From an uncultured Bacilli bacterium (GTDB lineage Bacteria; Bacillota_I; Bacilli_A; RF39; UBA660), in assembly GCA_947585885.1 (NCBI GenBank), contig CANPXI010000029.1, positions 1-9,807 on the forward strand: 9,807 bases of DNA, in the 5' to 3' direction. The translations under genes were made by a program, and so were the position numbers. The notes under the pieces were generated by a model. That model saw only the letters and a program-made list of their open reading frames with translations. It ran no database searches and was not told the DNA's origin. Each line of letters opens with the position of its first letter. Positions within the stretch are counted from its first letter, which is position 1. This document shows, one piece after another, positions 5,957-9,807 of the stretch.

Positions 5957-6790
5957 AGATACTATTTTGTTTGTTCTATACATGTAGTCTAGTAGTTCTT
6001 TTATTTCTTTAACTTTTTTGTATTCGTTATTCTCTTCTTCTATTTTTTTAGGCATGCTGATCATTATAAAAAAGAGTTTTTGTTCTTCTTTTGTTAGAGT
6101 AAAGTTTTCGTTATATGTTTTTAGTGCATTTATGAAGTCAATGCTTTTGTATTCATTTCTATATAACTTATATATATCAAGTATAGGTGTATCAACCAAA
6201 TAATTATCCCAACTTATTAGGATATTTTCTTCCCCGTTTATGAAGTTATCTTTTTTTAGGTTATTATGAATTACTGCGACTCTTTCTTTTGTTTTATCTT
6301 TTACTAAATTGTACCAAGAGTTTAGTTCTTTTTCTATATAGATTAGACTTGTGTTTATTATTGTAAAGTTTCTTGCAAGTAAGTAACTACTTGGGCTCAT
6401 ATACGTTTCATTATCTATTTCTTTTATTACATTGTTATAATAGTCTTTTAAGTAATCTACGTTATCTATAAGAGTGTTATATATGTCTTTGTATTTTTTT
6501 CTTGATACATTTTTATAGTATGCTGTTTTATAATGAAGACTACTTATAACTTTCATTAGTTCTGTATCAGTGTCAGTTTCAAAGTTTTGAAATTCTTTAT
6601 AGTACTTGTATTTTATTTCATCACTAGTTTCTTCTAACACTTCAGGATATATGTTTAAGTCTCTTTTACTTAAGTAATCAAAAAGTGCAGATAAGTCTTT
6701 GTTTTTCTTTTTTATTACTACTAAACCATCACTTGTTTCTAATATTTTTGTTTTACCTTTTATGGTAAACTTATTAATCTTGTTTGTCAT
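5939..6790 (-). CDS. ysxE: YsxE/CotS-like spore coat protein, likely pseudokinase
   Basis: A 283-residue protein whose layout resembles the CotS/YsxE family, aminoglycoside-phosphotransferase-like proteins of the spore coat. The position directly after spoVID matches the B. subtilis spoVID-ysxE pair and is the main support for the name. In the N-lobe VVIKKKNKD (24-32) sits where the ATP-binding lysine is expected. The catalytic loop should read HxDLxxxN but here is HNNLKKDN (175-182), with Asn177 in place of the catalytic Asp. The metal-binding motif, usually IDW/F, reads ISWDNY (192-197), with Ser193 in place of Asp; a downstream PILDIYKLY keeps the structural Asp. Catalysis therefore looks lost. 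Its ATG lies 17 bases inside spoVID and has no clear SD, so translation is probably coupled. A scaffold role in coat assembly is inference. Confidence 0.72.
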   Translation of the reverse strand: MTNKINKFTIKGKTKILETSDGLVVIKKKNKDLSALFDYLSKRDLNIYPEVLEETSDEIKYKYYKEFQNFETDTDTELMKVISSLHYKTAYYKNVSRKKYKDIYNTLIDNVDYLKDYYNNVIKEIDNETYMSPSSYLLARNFTIINTSLIYIEKELNSWYNLVKDKTKERVAVIHNNLKKDNFINGEENILISWDNYLVDTPILDIYKLYRNEYKSIDFINALKTYNENFTLTKEEQKLFFIMISMPKKIEEENNEYKKVKEIKELLDYMYRTNKIVSSRIFN

Positions 6791-7493
6791 TACTTATTAT
6801 AGGTATTATTATTTTATCTCCAATATTTATGTTTTCTAAATCGTTATATTCTCTTAAGTTTTCAAGTGATACATTATATTTTATTGCAATACTTTCAAGT
6901 GTATCTTCTTCTCTCATTATATATATTTTGTATTTATAATATGAACTTTCTTCCATGTTACTTATTATTTTATTTACACTGTTTTCTGCTTCTTCTTTAT
7001 CCATTTCATTTACTAAGTCATCCATTAATTCATTATGGTATTCATTTTCATTATTTATCATATTTTCCTCTTTTTCTTCTATTTCATTTGTATTTTCTAT
7101 AGCATTTTCTTCTTCAAGTTTTTCTTCAATAGTTGATAGTATGTCTGACTCTTCTGTTTCTTCTTCTATAGGTTTTATTTCTTCGTATTCCATATTAAGA
7201 GCCATTTTTAAGTGTAGTACGTCTTTATCTATTTCATAGTTAAAGTCACTTATTGTTAAGTTTATTGTGCTTTTATCAATCATACTAGATAATGCAATAG
7301 TAAATGGTATAGTGTACATGAATTCTTCTTTTTCTATGCTTCCTTTTGTTATTTTGTATTCGCCTGTTACGTCAAAATATCCTTCTACAGTGTCGTCCAT
7401 TATTTTGTAGTCGTGTGTTAGGCTTATATCAGTTATTTCTGATACCATTGTTTTCATTATGCAGTCTTTTTTAAATTCTATTATATTATTCAT
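6774..7493 (-). CDS. spoVID: SpoVID-like spore coat encasement protein with C-terminal LysM
   Basis: SpoVID is a mother-cell protein that, with SpoIVA and SafA, drives the coat to encase the forespore. The 239-residue protein has the same order of parts as Bacillus SpoVID: an N-terminal domain (about 1-103; VSEITDISLTHDYKI, then VEGYFDVTGEYKI, a SpoVID/SPOCS-type pattern), a highly acidic Glu/Asn-rich linker (about 104-170), a short segment before the LysM (NKIISNMEESSYY, 174-186) and one LysM domain (187-232; EEDTLESIAIKYNVSLENL, then INIGDKIIIPI). B. subtilis SpoVID is more than twice as long, and the difference is mainly linker. ATG 7493 is 12 bases from SD AAGGAG, which lies in the 3' arm of a terminator-like hairpin. 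The gene overlaps the ysxE-like gene by 17 bases. Confidence 0.85.
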   Translation of the reverse strand: MNNIIEFKKDCIMKTMVSEITDISLTHDYKIMDDTVEGYFDVTGEYKITKGSIEKEEFMYTIPFTIALSSMIDKSTINLTISDFNYEIDKDVLHLKMALNMEYEEIKPIEEETEESDILSTIEEKLEEENAIENTNEIEEKEENMINNENEYHNELMDDLVNEMDKEEAENSVNKIISNMEESSYYKYKIYIMREEDTLESIAIKYNVSLENLREYNDLENINIGDKIIIPIISNDKQD

Positions 7494-7496
7494 AGT

Positions 7497-7533
7497 AAAA
7501 AAACGCTCCTTTCGTTTAAATATATGAAAGGAG
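7497..7533 (-). terminator. Terminator hairpin that also contains the spoVID Shine-Dalgarno
   Basis: On the minus strand CTCCTTTC (7533-7526) pairs with GAAAGGAG (7513-7506) across a 12-nt loop, extendable by a wobble pair. It is followed by CG and seven U (7503-7497). Placed 12 bases after the stop of the 81-residue gene, it is a good intrinsic terminator for the lon operon. The 3' arm is the only SD for spoVID, so any read-through RNA would have this SD paired. Confidence 0.8.
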
Positions 7534-7544
7534 TTTTTATTTAT
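7519..7544 (-). promoter_or_regulatory. Possible sigma-E-like promoter for spoVID, inside the terminator hairpin
   Basis: On the minus strand ATA (7544-7542), 15 bp, then CATATATT (7526-7519) resembles the sigma-E pattern (ATA-N16-CATACAAT). The -10 begins at the last base of the 5' stem arm and runs into the loop. Initiation about 7 bases on would start the RNA near 7512, at the free 3' arm with the SD. B. subtilis spoVID is sigma-E controlled. Chance matches are common at this base composition, so confidence is limited. Confidence 0.4.
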
Positions 7545-7545
7545 T

Positions 7546-7791
7546 CTATTTTTTTGTTAGTTTTAAGGTATCCATGTTTATGTAACCTTTTTCTTTTAAG
7601 AATGATGCTAACCCTTCAGTGTATAGGCCTAGATCACTCAGTAGTATTTTAGTTAAAAAACCATCATTTAGTATTATGTATGTTTTTATTCTTTTTAGGC
7701 CATCGATTCCTTCGTATGTTTCATATGTGTAACATTCTGTTTCGTCTTTAAATATGTTTTTTATAGTTTTTGTTCTTTCTGATTCTTTCAC
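7546..7791 (-). CDS. Conserved-looking small protein of unknown function, in lon operon
   Basis: I do not recognise this 81-residue protein. It starts at GTG 7791 with a near-perfect SD (AGGAGG) six bases upstream, 11 bases after the lon stop, which strongly argues that it is translated and co-transcribed with lon. It is soluble-looking: a charged N-terminus (KESERTKTIKNIFKDE), a Tyr-rich segment (CYTYETYEG), a beta-like stretch (KRIKTYIILNDGFLTKILLS), then a helix-turn (LYTEGLASFLKEKGYI) and a basic tail ending KLTKK. It has no transmembrane segment, no signal peptide and a single Cys (residue 20). A terminator follows its stop. The position suggests a Lon-linked or housekeeping role, but that is only context. 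Confidence 0.75.
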   Translation of the reverse strand: MKESERTKTIKNIFKDETECYTYETYEGIDGLKRIKTYIILNDGFLTKILLSDLGLYTEGLASFLKEKGYINMDTLKLTKK

Positions 7792-7802
7792 TTTTAGCCT
7801 CC

Positions 7803-9807
7803 TTAGTTAAAAAGTTTTTTGTATATTTCTTTGTAATTATCTACAAATATGAATTTTATTTTTTCTTTTATGTATGGATCTAATTCTTCTACTTCTTTTT
7901 TGTTTGATGAACTTAGGTATATTGTATTTATTCCTTCGTTTAGGGCACCAACTGATTTTTCTTTTATACCGCCTACTGGTAAGACGTCACCTAGAAGAGT
8001 TATTTCACCAGTCATTGCTATTTTTTCACTTATGCTTTTATTTTTTAGGTAACTAAGTAAGCCTGTTACTACTGATATTCCAGCAGAGGGACCATCTTTT
8101 GGTAAGCCACCTTCTCTAAAGTTAATATGTATTGTTTTTTCAAGTAGTTTAGGGTCTATATTAAAGATATCTAAGTTTGATTTTATATATGTTAAAGCTA
8201 CTTTTATGCTTTCTTTTAGTACTTCTCCTAAGTAACCACTTGTTATAAATTCTTTTTCTCCAGGGAAAGAAGCAATTTCAACATTTAATACTTCTCCTCC
8301 ATATGGAGTGTATGCTAGTATGTTTACTAATCCTGGAGTTACTTGTTTTTTTATTTCTTTTTTGTATATTTCTGTTTTTAAGTATTTTTTTACTACTTCT
8401 GTAGTTATTTCTATTTTTTCATATGGTATTTTATTTAGTTTTATTTCTGTTAGTATTTTTCTTAGTATTTTGTTTATGTTACGATTAAGTTCTCTTACTC
8501 CACTTTCTTTAGTATAGTCGTGAATTATTTTGTAAATAGCTTCATCAGTAAATGTTATTTCTATATTTTTAATTCCTATTTCACTAATGTTATCTGGGAT
8601 TAGATAGTTTTTAGCAATACTTAGTTTTTCATAGTCTAAGTATGAAGATATTTCTATTATTTCTAGTCTATCTAATAGGACATATGGTATTTTTGATATG
8701 TCGTTAGCTGTTAGTATCCATATTACTTTACTTAAGTCTATACTTTCTTCTATGTAAGAGTCAGTAAAGTTTTTGTTTCTTATATCAAGTAGTTCTAGTA
8801 AGGAAGAAGCGGGGTCTCCTTTATAGTCTTTTGATAATTTATCTATTTCATCAAGTAATATTACTGGGTTCATGCTTTTTGCTTTTATAAGTGAACTTAC
8901 AATTTTACCAGGGCTAGAACCTATATAAGTTCTTTTGTGTCCCATTAGTTCAGCAGGATCACTTATTCCACCTAGATTTATTTTTGCAAAGTTTTTGTTT
9001 AAGCTTTCTGAAATACTTTCAGCAAGTGTTGTTTTTCCTACTCCAGGAGGGCCAATTAAACAAATTACAGGAGCTTTTTCGTTTTTGTTATTTTCTAGTA
9101 CTACTAAGTGCTCCAAAACTCTTTCTTTTACTTCTTCTAGAGCATAGTGACTTTTATTTAGTCTTTCACTAACTTTTAATAAACTTTTTTCATCTTTTGT
9201 AAACTCTCCAAATGGGATACTAAGAAGTGTATCTATATAGTTTCTTGTCACTGTTAGTTCTGGACTTGATTCTTGTGTTACTTCATATTTATTTAGTTCT
9301 TCTATTAGTCTCTTTTTTATGTTATCAGGCATTATTCTGGTGTTTATTATATTTGTAACTTTTTCTATGTATTCAGTTTTTGTATCTTTTTCACCTAGTT
9401 CATTTTTTATGATTTTTATTTTTTCTTTTAGTATCATTTCTTTTTGCATGTTATCTAGGTTTTCTCTTAGTTCAGTTTCTAGTTTGTTTTCTAGTTCTAG
9501 TACTGCTAGTTCTACATTTATCTCTCTTATTAGTTTTTTTGCACGTGTTATTTTGTTCATGTCTAACATAAGAGAAAGTTTTTTTTCAAAACTAAGAGGC
9601 AAGAAGTTCGCTATTTTATCTGTTAGTTTTTCTAAGTCTGTTATTCCTTTTATTTGATTTAGTATTGAGTTAGATATATAAGGGTTTATGCTTATATATT
9701 TATCTAGTTCATTTATTAGTTTTCTTAGAAGTGCAGTTTCTTCTATTTCGTTATATTCTTCTTCTTTATATCCTATTATTATACTTTCAAGTATATCTTT
9801 TTCGTTT
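7803..9807 (-). CDS. lon: ATP-dependent protease LonA, 5'-truncated by window edge
   Basis: LonA is a hexameric cytoplasmic AAA+ serine protease that unfolds and degrades misfolded and regulatory proteins. The frame stays open to the right edge, giving 667 visible residues; roughly 100-140 N-terminal residues are outside. The first visible part (ALLRKLINELDKYI, then LTDKIANFLPLSFEKKLSLM) is typical Lon N-domain followed by the coiled coil. The TTG at 9602 is an internal Leu in that motif, not a start. In visible-residue numbering: Walker A GPPGVGKTT at 252-260, Walker B ILLDEID at 316-322, sensor-1 Asn368 (LTAND), arginine finger Arg380 (LLDRLE), sensor-2 Arg438 (SGVREL), catalytic Ser574 in PKDGPSAG and catalytic Lys617 in GGIKEK. 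The dyad spacing of 43 equals that of E. coli Lon. All catalytic parts are intact. It is followed by the 81-residue gene. Confidence 0.97.
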   Translation of the reverse strand, partial: NEKDILESIIIGYKEEEYNEIEETALLRKLINELDKYISINPYISNSILNQIKGITDLEKLTDKIANFLPLSFEKKLSLMLDMNKITRAKKLIREINVELAVLELENKLETELRENLDNMQKEMILKEKIKIIKNELGEKDTKTEYIEKVTNIINTRIMPDNIKKRLIEELNKYEVTQESSPELTVTRNYIDTLLSIPFGEFTKDEKSLLKVSERLNKSHYALEEVKERVLEHLVVLENNKNEKAPVICLIGPPGVGKTTLAESISESLNKNFAKINLGGISDPAELMGHKRTYIGSSPGKIVSSLIKAKSMNPVILLDEIDKLSKDYKGDPASSLLELLDIRNKNFTDSYIEESIDLSKVIWILTANDISKIPYVLLDRLEIIEISSYLDYEKLSIAKNYLIPDNISEIGIKNIEITFTDEAIYKIIHDYTKESGVRELNRNINKILRKILTEIKLNKIPYEKIEITTEVVKKYLKTEIYKKEIKKQVTPGLVNILAYTPYGGEVLNVEIASFPGEKEFITSGYLGEVLKESIKVALTYIKSNLDIFNIDPKLLEKTIHINFREGGLPKDGPSAGISVVTGLLSYLKNKSISEKIAMTGEITLLGDVLPVGGIKEKSVGALNEGINTIYLSSSNKKEVEELDPYIKEKIKFIFVDNYKEIYKKLFN

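Noticed and set aside
9600..9602. TTG as the start of lon, giving a 599-residue protein
   Set aside because: The frame stays open to the window edge and the upstream residues (LTDKIANF) form a typical Lon N-domain motif with the residues after it. The TTG is an internal Leu codon.
1..9807. CRISPR array, insertion sequence, phage genes, tRNA or rRNA
   Set aside because: No repeat-spacer pattern, terminal inverted repeats, transposase or integrase motifs, or structured RNA genes were found in reading both strands. Base and codon use are uniform across the window.

Overview
This window comes from an AT-rich, endospore-forming low-G+C Firmicute. The best guess is an uncultured, gut-type Bacilli lineage. 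This rests on very AT-biased codon use (Leu mostly TTA/CTA, Arg AGA), Bacillus-type Shine-Dalgarno (SD) sequences, TGA used as an ordinary stop, and several sporulation genes: spoIVB, ylbJ, and spoVID next to a ysxE-like gene. The last pairing is the Bacilli spore-coat arrangement. I see no insertion sequence, phage gene, CRISPR array, rRNA or tRNA. The window is ordinary chromosome, and its less usual content is small genes and overlapping signals between them.

Layout, left to right. (1) Positions 1-534, minus strand: the 5' part of spoIVB, with its C-terminus beyond the left edge. (2) 608-2566, minus: a tight nusB-xseA-xseB operon (transcription factor and exonuclease VII) with a promoter in front of nusB and a terminator just after xseB. 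(3) 2648-3655, minus: a YlbL/SepM-type membrane-anchored PDZ-Lon protease. It is divergent from ylbJ (3702-4586, plus), a sporulation membrane protein; the two are neighbours in B. subtilis as well. (4) 4533-5626, minus: three small genes for type IV prepilin-like proteins behind a good housekeeping promoter. The last one runs tail-to-tail into ylbJ with a 54-bp coding overlap. (5) 5762-5956, plus: an unrecognised small two-helix membrane protein, alone on its strand. (6) 5939-7493, minus: spoVID (compact, C-terminal LysM) overlapping a ysxE/CotS-like gene that appears to have lost its kinase catalytic residues. (7) 7546-7791, minus: an unknown 81-residue protein with a strong SD. (8) 7803-9807, minus: lon (LonA), whose 5' end lies beyond the right edge.

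How the parts relate. spoIVB, ylbJ, spoVID and ysxE are known sporulation genes in Bacillus: forespore-to-mother-cell signalling, a mother-cell membrane function and coat encasement. Candidate sigma-E-like promoters can be drawn in front of ylbJ and spoVID, but CATA-type motifs are frequent in DNA this AT-rich, so they are tentative. nusB-xseAB and lon are housekeeping genes. The prepilin trio resembles minor pseudopilins of competence or type IV filament systems, but no assembly ATPase, platform protein or peptidase is in the window.

The observation most worth checking is the spacer between the 81-residue gene and spoVID. One hairpin serves as the upstream terminator, contains the spoVID SD in its 3' arm, and has a sigma-E-like -10 beginning at its loop. 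Read-through RNA would have the SD masked, while RNA started inside the hairpin would have it free. The other items are the 54-residue prepilin-like gene lacking Glu5 and the small antisense-embedded membrane protein. I found no clear candidate for a wholly new multi-gene system.
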